Source: Planctomycetota bacterium (GTDB lineage Bacteria; Planctomycetota; UBA1135; UBA2386). Taken from it: 22,770 nt of DNA. Of the stretch, positions 1-6,631 are shown one piece after another. A model generated the notes under the pieces. That model worked only from the letters and a program-made list of their open reading frames with translations, had not been told where the DNA came from and searched no databases. A program made the translations under genes and the position numbers. The DNA is taken from NCBI GenBank assembly GCA_003235605.1, contig QJVU01000616.1, positions 1 through 22,770 on the forward strand, read 5' to 3'. Numbering within the stretch: position 1 is the first letter of the stretch; every line of letters starts with the position of its first letter.

Positions 1-133
1 CGAACCAGTTTTTTTCTGCCCCCGGCGGCGAGAAGTCCGGCGCCGGGAGCTGTGCCGCCAACCACGACCCGGGGATCGCCGCAGTTTGGGGAGCCCGGGA
101 ACGGCAGCCCACCCCGCTCGAGCCATGCATCCG

Positions 134-167
134 GCGCGGCGGGGCCACCCCCCGCCGCGCTTCTTTT
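134..167 (+). terminator. Strong GC hairpin with T-run (intrinsic terminator on + strand)
   Basis: An 11-bp perfect stem (arms GCGCGGCGGGG at 134-144 and CCCCGCCGCGC at 150-160) encloses a 5-nt loop and is followed by TTCTTTT, the layout of a rho-independent terminator reading on the plus strand. The hairpin lies just downstream of the last minus-strand gene, but that RNA would not have a U-run after the stem. It may end a plus-strand transcript, or act as a U-less hairpin at the 3' end of the minus-strand operon. The rest of 1-174 shows no gene. It holds a T-run at 9-16 and the palindrome CCGGCGCCGG at 37-46. Confidence 0.55.
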
Positions 168-174
168 CCCGGCG

Positions 175-492
175 TTACCTGTCCGACGACCTCCGCAGCC
201 GCAACTTGTAGCAGCCTTCCGCCGCCTGCCACAGGTTCTGGAGCTGCCCCTCCCACGGGTCGAAGCCCGGTTTGGTGATGCGAATCCGGTCGGTGACGTG
301 CACGTCCCTGGATAGGTCCACCGGCGTCACCATGCCGCCACGGCCCAGCCGCGGAATGTAGACCTCGGCACCCGGAGGCACGGTCACGAGCCGGACCACC
401 GTGATGTCCGCAGCCGGCGGCGGAGGTCTGTGCGCGCAAGCTGCCACACCCAAGAACAGAGACAGGAACAGTCCAATTCGTCGGGAAGTCAT
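175..492 (-). CDS. Small PEGA-domain lipoprotein
   Basis: This 105-residue protein starts with a lipoprotein signal peptide (basic MTSRR, hydrophobic stretch, lipobox V-A-A-C with Cys at residue 19). The mature part contains a PEGA-like segment: a beta strand, the VPPGAEVYI motif at about residues 37-45, then a Gly-rich turn and KPGF near residue 75. PEGA domains are short beta-sandwich modules found in surface or periplasmic proteins. The start is ATG, 4 nt after the stop of the upstream gene, with AGGAAGG just ahead of it inside that gene's end, so the two are probably co-translated. It is the last gene of the minus-strand cluster, next to the LpoB/COG3014 genes, which suggests an envelope role. 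A precise function cannot be assigned. Confidence 0.8.
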   Translation of the reverse strand: MTSRRIGLFLSLFLGVAACAHRPPPPAADITVVRLVTVPPGAEVYIPRLGRGGMVTPVDLSRDVHVTDRIRITKPGFDPWEGQLQNLWQAAEGCYKLRLRRSSDR

Positions 493-496
493 CGTG

Positions 497-1867
497 TCAC
501 CTTCCTGTGGTCATGGTGATGTCAGCGCCCGCCGGTCGCGACGTCAACGGCGTCGGGCCGCCGTTCAACGTCGGCGTGAGCACCAGGACATACGTGTTGT
601 ATCCGTCCCGAACATCGACGCGCACCCGCTGGGGTGCTCCCGTGGGTCGTCCGTTTCGGCCTGCCCGCAACACCAGCTCGTGGTCGCCGGCGGGTAGCTC
701 CAACCGCGCTGCCTGGAAGGTCTGGGGCAGGAGGCTCCAGCATCGAAGGTCGGCGCGCTCGGAAGCAGTCCAGATCAGACCGAACAGGTCGATCAGGAGC
801 TGCCAGCCGTGGGTTTCGTGTTCGTTCTTGCTGCTGTGCTCCACCGCCTCCTTGCCCGCCTCCACGACCGCGACCTTCAGCATCCGCCGGAGCACGGCCC
901 GGGCCATGATGTAGTCGTGCATCGCCTCGAACTCCACACGCGCAATCTCGTCCACGTTCGTGATCGCCGCCGTGGTGCCCCGGTCCTGACCGTCGACGGC
1001 GACGTGCACCGCATCCGGGTTGTCGCGATGAAAGGCAAGAGCAGGGATCGGGATCGGGTTCAGGTTGGCAAGGAACGGCCCGTGGTCACGGTTGTGGTTC
1101 CAGATGATCTGGGCAATCGCGATCGCATCGGCACTCGCCTGCTCCCAGACCTCGACCCGGAACGGCCCGCGGCCCACCAGTGCCAAAACATGCACGACGC
1201 CGTTACCCTTCTCACTGTGCCAACCCCGCTCCGCCCGTGCCAGGGCTTCGCGGCCGTCCCGGAAGCCCGGCTCCATCGCCACGACCTTGCGGAACTCACG
1301 GACCGCCGTGGAACGGCCCCTTGGACTCTCGTCCAGGATGATTGCCCGCAGGTAGGAGCCGAAGGCCACCAGCTTGTAGTCGTGCTTGGGCCGCCTGCCG
1401 TTGGCGTCCTCGAAAGCGTCCATGATCTCTTCTTGGCGGGTCAGCACCTGCAGCGAGTAGGCCAGGACGTCCTTGCCCCCTGCGAACAGGTCCGACAGCG
1501 CCAGCATCGCCCGCACCAGGACGTGCTCGTAGTCGGCGCCCTCGTAGTCGAGGTAGCGGTCGTCCAGCATCATCGCGGCAAACGATTCGAAGAAGCCGCG
1601 ACCACCCAGCTCATCGAGACAGTCCCGTGCCTCGCGCAGCGCTGCGATGGCTGCCGCCGGATCGGCAATGGCGTTGGCCAAGATCGATGATTCCATGTCG
1701 TAGAGGTGACGGTCGTCGGCGTAGTCCTGGCGCACCTCCTGGAGCTGGCGCCAGGCGCTCTGGTAGTTCCCCCGCCAGTAGGCCTCCCGTACCGGCGCCA
1801 TCGGGTCCGACACACAGGCAGCGAGCGCCAAGCATGGGAACGTCAGCGCTGCAAGGGCCCGGAGCAC
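497..1867 (-). CDS. COG3014-type lipoprotein with TPR-like N-terminal region
   Basis: This 456-residue protein begins at a GTG codon, 17 nt after the LpoB-like gene. Its signal peptide ends in lipobox L-A-A-C (Cys near residue 17). The N-terminal half is helical and TPR-like: a REAYWRGNYQSAWRQL helix pair, then segments rich in Ala/Leu/Glu. The C-terminal half is more beta-rich. It contains a conserved-looking block around VHVLALVGRGPFRVE, a FEAMHDYIMARAVLRRMLKVAVVEAGKE helix, and a final PAGDHELVLRAG beta region. From memory this order of blocks matches the COG3014 family of uncharacterised proteins, which in several proteobacteria sits beside LpoB and YcfL. The same neighbourhood here supports the call. 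The role is unknown but is probably in outer-membrane-associated peptidoglycan synthesis. No clear Shine-Dalgarno sequence precedes the GTG. Confidence 0.75.
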   Translation of the reverse strand: MLRALAALTFPCLALAACVSDPMAPVREAYWRGNYQSAWRQLQEVRQDYADDRHLYDMESSILANAIADPAAAIAALREARDCLDELGGRGFFESFAAMMLDDRYLDYEGADYEHVLVRAMLALSDLFAGGKDVLAYSLQVLTRQEEIMDAFEDANGRRPKHDYKLVAFGSYLRAIILDESPRGRSTAVREFRKVVAMEPGFRDGREALARAERGWHSEKGNGVVHVLALVGRGPFRVEVWEQASADAIAIAQIIWNHNRDHGPFLANLNPIPIPALAFHRDNPDAVHVAVDGQDRGTTAAITNVDEIARVEFEAMHDYIMARAVLRRMLKVAVVEAGKEAVEHSSKNEHETHGWQLLIDLFGLIWTASERADLRCWSLLPQTFQAARLELPAGDHELVLRAGRNGRPTGAPQRVRVDVRDGYNTYVLVLTPTLNGGPTPLTSRPAGADITMTTGR

Positions 1868-1884
1868 GGAAAGCGATCAGGGAC

Positions 1885-2496
1885 CTACCTTGTGTACGCC
1901 TTGCGCACCCGGGTGGTCTCCTTGAAATTCGCGCCGGTGGCAGTGTCAACCAGCTCCAAGGTCAGCGTGTAGTTCACTTGGGTGACCTTGTGACCCTCGG
2001 AGCGCACGTTGGTCACCACGGCAAACAACAGCGCCTCGGCCGGGTTCTTGCTGGTTTCCAACGCCGCCAGGAACCGCGCCCTGTCCTTGGGCAGGAAGAG
2101 GTTCTGGGGAGTCAAACGGGTCGCTTGGAGGGCAGCGTCGACGAAGTAGCCACTCACGGTCTTGTAGCCAGGGAAGTGGTTGATCTTGGTCTCGATCAAC
2201 TGAATCATGGCGTCCCGGGCGGGGCCCAGCTCCTCGTCGGACCTGTTGATCACGTCCACAAAGGCGACGGGGATGGTCTTCGTGGGGCCCAGTTCGTCCT
2301 TGTGACGCTGGAAGAGCTTCTCGACGGCTCCCTCGATCAGGCGGTCGAAGGTGGCCGCGTCGGCCCTCCTGCTGCCCACGATCTCGGCCTCGTCGTCGCT
2401 CATGATGCGTCCGCGCTGTCCCGTGCAGGCAACAGCCAGGAAGGCCAGGACCAAGGCCGCCGGAAGAGGGCGAGGATTCTTGTAGTCGGGTTCCAT
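1885..2496 (-). CDS. LpoB-like penicillin-binding-protein activator lipoprotein
   Basis: This 203-residue lipoprotein has signal peptide lipobox L-A-V-A-C (Cys near residue 25). LpoB is an outer-membrane lipoprotein that reaches through the periplasm to stimulate the class A penicillin-binding protein PBP1b. Family features visible here are the TIPVAFVDVINRSDEEL strand near residues 70-85, the helix ARDAMIQLIETKI, a YKTVSGYFVDAAL strand-helix, and a C-terminal beta hairpin (VTQVNYTLTLELVDTATG). I chose the ATG at 2496 because it opens directly onto the signal peptide. The longer reading frame upstream of it overlaps the neighbouring small lipoprotein. The stop-to-start gap from that neighbour is 14 nt. 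FlgO-type lipoproteins share the fold, so LpoB versus FlgO is not settled by sequence alone, although the COG3014 neighbour favours LpoB. Confidence 0.75.
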   Translation of the reverse strand: MEPDYKNPRPLPAALVLAFLAVACTGQRGRIMSDDEAEIVGSRRADAATFDRLIEGAVEKLFQRHKDELGPTKTIPVAFVDVINRSDEELGPARDAMIQLIETKINHFPGYKTVSGYFVDAALQATRLTPQNLFLPKDRARFLAALETSKNPAEALLFAVVTNVRSEGHKVTQVNYTLTLELVDTATGANFKETTRVRKAYTR

Positions 2497-2510
2497 GGTT
2501 CTGATTGTGG

Positions 2511-2663
2511 CTAGCGCTCGCTGGTCTTGTGTTCTGCGGGGGTATCGACGCCCGAGACGGGCTGCCGGGCGGCGCGCTCGGGGCCCTTGCATCCGGCAAT
2601 GCCGAAAAGCGCGAGGGCCAGAAGGCCGAGAGCTGCAAGCGTCCTGTTCAGGGTGTGCTTCAT
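2511..2663 (-). CDS. Very small lipoprotein (50 residues)
   Basis: The ORF begins MKHTLNRTLAAL and has a clear lipoprotein signal peptide with lipobox I-A-G-C (Cys at residue 25), leaving a mature peptide of about 26 residues that is polar and apparently unstructured. It lies 14 nt upstream of the LpoB-like gene in the same direction, where other genomes often place the larger YcfL lipoprotein, but I see no YcfL-like beta domain here. It may be a shortened counterpart or an unrelated small lipoprotein. The ORF could be extended upstream to a start in the intergenic region. I prefer the internal ATG because it opens a textbook signal peptide. Confidence 0.65.
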   Translation of the reverse strand: MKHTLNRTLAALGLLALALFGIAGCKGPERAARQPVSGVDTPAEHKTSER

Positions 2664-2709
2664 CCCGCGAGCGTACGCACATCCCGTACCGCTTGGAAGC
2701 AGGCCCGGC

Positions 2710-3228
2710 CTAGTCGGCGGAGGACGCCTCCCCCTCACTCATGGCTGTTGCCAGCTCCGCCTTCAGATCGGTCAGGCCTTCACCCTCCAGGTCCGGAGCC
2801 TTCAGCGCCACGGGCTCCATGCCATCGACCTTCGGGTCGATGACCAGGAGGTCGGCCTGTTCCTCCTCGGCATTGCGGGCATCGGCCATCTTCAAGACGC
2901 GCTTTCGCAGGAGCAGCAAGGCAACCAGGTAGCGCAGTCCTCCGGCCTCGGGATCCTCCGCGAGCCGGTCGAACAACGCCCGCAGTACGGCCAGGTCCAT
3001 GACCGGCTGTCTGCGGCCGTCCGGGCGCCGCCGGACCTTCCAATGGAAGGGCATCTCCTTGCTCTTCGACTTGAGATCCAGGAAACATCGGAGGCACGCC
3101 TGACGGCGGATACAGCCAGGTAGCTCCAAGAGCGCGTAGTACTCCTGCTCGGCGGCGAGGGCACAACCACCAAGGCTGCAGATCTCTGTCTGGCTACGGT
3201 CTCGTTGGATCTTCCAGTCTGACGTCAC
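2710..3228 (-). CDS. Conserved hypothetical Cys-cluster protein
   Basis: This 172-residue protein has no signal peptide or membrane segment. Its N-terminal third carries five cysteines in the pattern C-x4-C-x16-C-x5-C-x2-C (residues 17, 22, 39, 45, 48), with the segment AEQEYYALLELPG between the two clusters, which suggests a small metal-binding (zinc-ribbon-like) module. A central helix block (LRALFDRLAEDPE, then LRYLVALLLLRKRVLKM) follows, and the C-terminus is acidic. I recall planctomycete hypothetical proteins with the same order: a Cys/Gly start, a GE-x-[FY]Y-x-AL motif, then a [YF]xLALLLxRKRVL helix. I know no function for them. The GTG start overlaps the upstream stop as GTGA, so it is probably translated together with the HEAT lipoprotein. 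Confidence 0.7.
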   Translation of the reverse strand: MTSDWKIQRDRSQTEICSLGGCALAAEQEYYALLELPGCIRRQACLRCFLDLKSKSKEMPFHWKVRRRPDGRRQPVMDLAVLRALFDRLAEDPEAGGLRYLVALLLLRKRVLKMADARNAEEEQADLLVIDPKVDGMEPVALKAPDLEGEGLTDLKAELATAMSEGEASSAD

Positions 3229-4124
3229 GACTTGGACGACTTCTCGGCCAGGCTCTCGACCCAGCGTTCCCAGAAGGCCTCGGTCCGGTCGCCCCGAACA
3301 CCAGACATGGTCTGCAATGTCTGCTGAGCGGCGCGGATGCCCTGGCGGTCTCCCTGGCGAAGGACCTCCTTGTAGTAGGCCACGACGACCGTCGCCGTCT
3401 CCCTGTCCTTGAAGCGTCCAAGGGCCATGACCACCCGGCGGCGCACGAACGCATCGGGATCGCGGAGGGCTGCCTCGCGCAAGACGGGCAACTGGCTCTC
3501 GCCGACCATGGCCAGGCTCTCCAAAGCCTGGGCCCGAATCGTCCAGTCGGCATGGCGGGCGTGCTGCAACAACAGATCCCTTGCTGCCGGGTCCGTGGCC
3601 AGACCACCGAGCACCTGAAGCACCTGCCGTGGAACCCGCTTGTCCTCGTGCAACAGGAACGGCGCCAGATTGGGCACGACGCCCGGGCCCATGTAGATGA
3701 GAACTTCCACTCCCAGGGCGCGGGTCGTGGCATCCCGGTGGCGCAGCATCTCGTCCACGACGATTGGTACGGCGACGCCGCCGGCAATGCGCAGCTCCTC
3801 ACGGGCTTTCTGGTAGCCAACGGGCTCGGTGGACTTGACGGTGCCCAACAGGTCCCGCTGGTGACGGAGGTTCTGCTTGTAGGAACCCACCGCGTAGCCG
3901 ATCAGCGTGCGGGTCCACCAGGCCGCCGAGACTGGATCCTTGAGGACCTGGTCCCGCGCTGCCGGGAACTTGGGGTCCTCGGTCTTCCACAAGTGCTCGA
4001 CTGTCTTGAGCTGTTGGAACTGCTCGGGCCCGAGGTCCTCGCGCACCGGCTTGTAGGGTTTCTTTGCCGTGCTGCTGCAGCCGGCCAAGGCCAGCGCCAG
4101 AAGCAGGGACATCGTGCAGCGCAT
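3225..4124 (-). CDS. HEAT-repeat lipoprotein
   Basis: This 299-residue protein has a short signal peptide with lipobox L-A-G-C (Cys at residue 16). The second half is built of HEAT/Armadillo-type helical repeats of about 35 residues, for example VVPNLAPFLLHEDKRVPRQV, ARDLLLQHARHADWTIRAQAL and LPVLREAALRDPDAFVRRRV, each with the Pro/Asp/Arg positions typical of HEAT units. Such repeats usually act as protein-protein scaffolds. An ATG at 4112 is an alternative start, but the one at 4124 gives a better basic n-region. The gene starts 32 nt after the BatD-E stop and its own stop overlaps the next gene, so it is probably the tail of the Bat transcript. The partner is unknown. Confidence 0.8.
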   Translation of the reverse strand: MRCTMSLLLALALAGCSSTAKKPYKPVREDLGPEQFQQLKTVEHLWKTEDPKFPAARDQVLKDPVSAAWWTRTLIGYAVGSYKQNLRHQRDLLGTVKSTEPVGYQKAREELRIAGGVAVPIVVDEMLRHRDATTRALGVEVLIYMGPGVVPNLAPFLLHEDKRVPRQVLQVLGGLATDPAARDLLLQHARHADWTIRAQALESLAMVGESQLPVLREAALRDPDAFVRRRVVMALGRFKDRETATVVVAYYKEVLRQGDRQGIRAAQQTLQTMSGVRGDRTEAFWERWVESLAEKSSKS

Positions 4125-4156
4125 GGCTGCCAACCTAGGGACCGCATCGGATCGGA

Positions 4157-6631
4157 TCAACGCACCACCTCGAGGCTGTCCTTGGGAACATAACCCTCCC
4201 GGTCCCGCAGCCGCACCCGGGTCCATGCGGGACCCTCCTTGAGGACCGCCACCGCCACCCCCGCCCGGACCGTCATCAGGGCGGAGAGCTCGGCCTTGGG
4301 CTCGGCGCGGAGCGCCACCTTGGGCGCGATCACGATCCCGGTGGCAGGTCGCAGGGGTCCCCACCAAGCCACCTCCATCAGCAGCAACAGGGCGGGCAAG
4401 GCCACGGCGACGCCCAAGGCCCGTAGCCGGCGACCTCCCAGGAGCACGAGGGCTGCGGCGATGAGGTTCAGGGTGGCGCAAAGCCATAGACGTTCCCAGG
4501 GCCGGAGCCGATCCCGCAGCTCGGCCAAGGTATCCAGGAACGGTTCGCCCTCCCCCTCCACCAAGTCCAGCTTCTGCCTGGTCAGGCGGATGTTGAACAG
4601 CAGGTCCCGGTCCCGGGGCGCAGCCAGCCGAGCCCGCTCGTAGGCGGCCAGGGCCTGGGCAAAGCGCCCCTGGCGGTAGAGGCTGTTGCCCAGGTTGTAG
4701 GCAGCCCGGCGATCGCCACCAGCGGCCCGTTCCCTGAAGAAGGCGGCAGCCGTCTCGTAGTCTCCGCGGCGATAGGCCGCTTCGCCCTCGCTGGTGGCCG
4801 CGTCCTGCGCGGAGAGAACACCCATGACGACCACCAGAGCCATCACCACCGCCGCGGGCTTCATGGACGTGGCCTCCAGGCGCTCGACCAAGTCACGGAC
4901 CGTGCTCGCGTCCAATGCGCTCGCCGCATCTCCGCCCGCATAGCGGGCGGAGACCCCGGCCTCCACCTGGCGGTTCGCGGCAGCGGCCAGGTCCGGCTCC
5001 ACCCCGGCTGCCACCAGGCGCTGTGCCAGGTCTGGGCCAATCACTGCAGCGGGCTCGCAGGCCAGGCGGTCTGCCAGATAGTCCACCAGGGCAGCGTGGA
5101 TGTCGGCACCGGTTCCCAAGGCGCGGTGAAACCGGCGAGCTGCGCCCCTGGCCCTGAGGCCAGCCACATCTGCGCGTCGGCGGCGCACCCACCCCAGCAG
5201 CATGGTCACGAGCAGAGCGAGCAGCCACGGCACAATGCCAGCCACCAGACCGTTTGCAGCCGAGGGCGCCGCCGGCAACCGCAGTGGCATCGATCCACCG
5301 GCCGGCTTCATGTCATAGATGTCGTCCACCCCCATCTCCACCGCCTTGTCGTCGCTGTCCGGGAGCGCCGGCAGCGCAGCACGCCCCTCGAGGGGCGTCA
5401 CCTTCAGGGGCAGAGGAGCGGTCCGGACGGTCTGGTAGCGCTCCACACCGGGAGTCGTGTCAAAGTAGCTCCACGCGATGGAAGGCACGCTCTGGACGGT
5501 GACCGTCTTGGGGGTCAGGTCGTAGGTGACCACGACCTGCTCCCGGTCGCGCTTCTCGATCTTGCCCAGGGTGTGAAAGCCTGGCAGGTCCTTCAACTCG
5601 GGGACCTCCAAGAACTCCAAGTTGCCGCTGCCGGAGATCGTGAGGGTCAGCTTGAGGCTCTCCCCGACCATCACCCTTTCCCGGTCCAGGACCGCATCCA
5701 CCTGGAACCGCCCCACAGCGTTGTAGAAGTCCGGGGGACGCCCTTCCTCGGGGAGATCCACCACCTCGAAGGTGATGGGCTTTCCGTACACATAGAAGCT
5801 CTGGGTCTCTGCCCGGTCGAAGGGGAAGGCGAACCTGCGGTTGAAGCCCTCCCGCTTGACCACCACGTAGCTGAGCACCGGAGCATCCAGTTGTACCTTC
5901 CCGGCGCGGGTGGGCAGGAACGAGCGGGACAGCCGAAAGCCGTTGTAGACCTGGCCGCCTTGCTCGTGGTTGGCATCGTACTCCACCGCCACCGGCTCGC
6001 CGTTCAGCCCCAGGAGGATGCCCTCCTTCAGCTCGGGCTCCTGAATCGGTTCGAGGCCCTCGATGCGGTCGAGCCACGGTGCGTGCAGCAGGACCCCCGG
6101 CACCACCCGAGGACCGACCTGCTGGTTGGCCAGGGACAGCCGCTTGTCCACTCCGTAGTCCACCCGGAAGCGGATCGGTTCGTGGACGTAGACACGCTCC
6201 CGGGACGCGGTGACCTCGAGGTAGGCGTACTTCTCACCAACGATGTCCTTCTGGGCCTCGATGAGGATCGGTTTGGTCTTTTGTTTCGAGCTGCCGAGAT
6301 CCACCTCGAAGGCAGGGATCGTGAACCTTCCCACCCGCGCGGGGCGGATGTCGAGGAGGTACTTGACGCTGCGGCGATAGGTCCGGCGGCCGTTGATGAT
6401 CATGTGGTTCTCTTCGGTGCCCGCGCTGAGGAGACGCATCCTCAGACCGTCCACCTCGGGCACAACCGGGGGCGGAGGGTTCTCCCTGGTGTCCACTCGA
6501 AGCAGGACCTGGGCACTCTCCCCTACGCGCACCACGGCCGGTTGGGGCCCCTCCACGACCAGCCGCTCCCCCGGCCCCTGGGGCACCAGCGCCAGGCCAA
6601 CGCTCAAACCCAGGACTGTGGCCAGCGCCAT
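4157..6631 (-). CDS. BatD-BatE fusion (aerotolerance-type membrane protein with TPR and SH3 regions)
   Basis: One 824-residue ORF covers two classical Bat proteins. Residues 1-589 are BatD-like: a signal peptide, a long run of periplasmic beta-sandwich segments (VRVGESAQVLLRV; SETEENH-type loop; YVHEPIRFRVDYG; LDRERVMVGESLKLTLTISG), a transmembrane helix at about 457-479 (VPWLLALLVTMLLGW) and a cytoplasmic helical tail. Residues 590-824 are BatE-like: a second signal-peptide-like start (MKPAAVVMALVVVMGVL), TPR helices (YRRGDYETAAAFFRE; AYNLGNSLYRQGRFAQAL), two membrane helices at about 705-750, and a C-terminal bacterial SH3 region (IVIAPKVALRAEPKAELSAL...GYVPKDSLEVV). Bat proteins are thought to form a MoxR-dependent periplasmic complex involved in stress tolerance. 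The ATG start overlaps the BatC stop as TGATG. A TTG at 6637 and GTG at 6634 are weaker options. No stop separates the two halves. Confidence 0.85.
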   Translation of the reverse strand: MALATVLGLSVGLALVPQGPGERLVVEGPQPAVVRVGESAQVLLRVDTRENPPPPVVPEVDGLRMRLLSAGTEENHMIINGRRTYRRSVKYLLDIRPARVGRFTIPAFEVDLGSSKQKTKPILIEAQKDIVGEKYAYLEVTASRERVYVHEPIRFRVDYGVDKRLSLANQQVGPRVVPGVLLHAPWLDRIEGLEPIQEPELKEGILLGLNGEPVAVEYDANHEQGGQVYNGFRLSRSFLPTRAGKVQLDAPVLSYVVVKREGFNRRFAFPFDRAETQSFYVYGKPITFEVVDLPEEGRPPDFYNAVGRFQVDAVLDRERVMVGESLKLTLTISGSGNLEFLEVPELKDLPGFHTLGKIEKRDREQVVVTYDLTPKTVTVQSVPSIAWSYFDTTPGVERYQTVRTAPLPLKVTPLEGRAALPALPDSDDKAVEMGVDDIYDMKPAGGSMPLRLPAAPSAANGLVAGIVPWLLALLVTMLLGWVRRRRADVAGLRARGAARRFHRALGTGADIHAALVDYLADRLACEPAAVIGPDLAQRLVAAGVEPDLAAAANRQVEAGVSARYAGGDAASALDASTVRDLVERLEATSMKPAAVVMALVVVMGVLSAQDAATSEGEAAYRRGDYETAAAFFRERAAGGDRRAAYNLGNSLYRQGRFAQALAAYERARLAAPRDRDLLFNIRLTRQKLDLVEGEGEPFLDTLAELRDRLRPWERLWLCATLNLIAAALVLLGGRRLRALGVAVALPALLLLMEVAWWGPLRPATGIVIAPKVALRAEPKAELSALMTVRAGVAVAVLKEGPAWTRVRLRDREGYVPKDSLEVVR
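4862..4877 (-). promoter_or_regulatory. Candidate internal translation start for BatE within the BatD-E ORF
   Basis: The ATG at 4864-4862 (minus strand) opens the BatE-like half with its own signal peptide. GGAGG lies 8 nt before it (4877-4873), an ideal ribosome-binding arrangement and better than that of most true starts in this arm. Separate BatE could therefore be made from the same frame as the fusion. GGAGG can also occur by chance in GC-rich coding DNA, where here it encodes part of Leu-Glu-Ala. Confidence 0.45.

Noticed and set aside
9..16. T-run near the left edge as a terminator tail
   Set aside because: Any hairpin would lie outside the window, so it cannot be judged.
1627..2514. 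A 295-codon plus-strand frame opposite the LpoB-like and COG3014-type genes
   Set aside because: The composition is that of an antisense shadow, with no signal peptide or motif, whereas the minus-strand genes show lipoboxes and family blocks.
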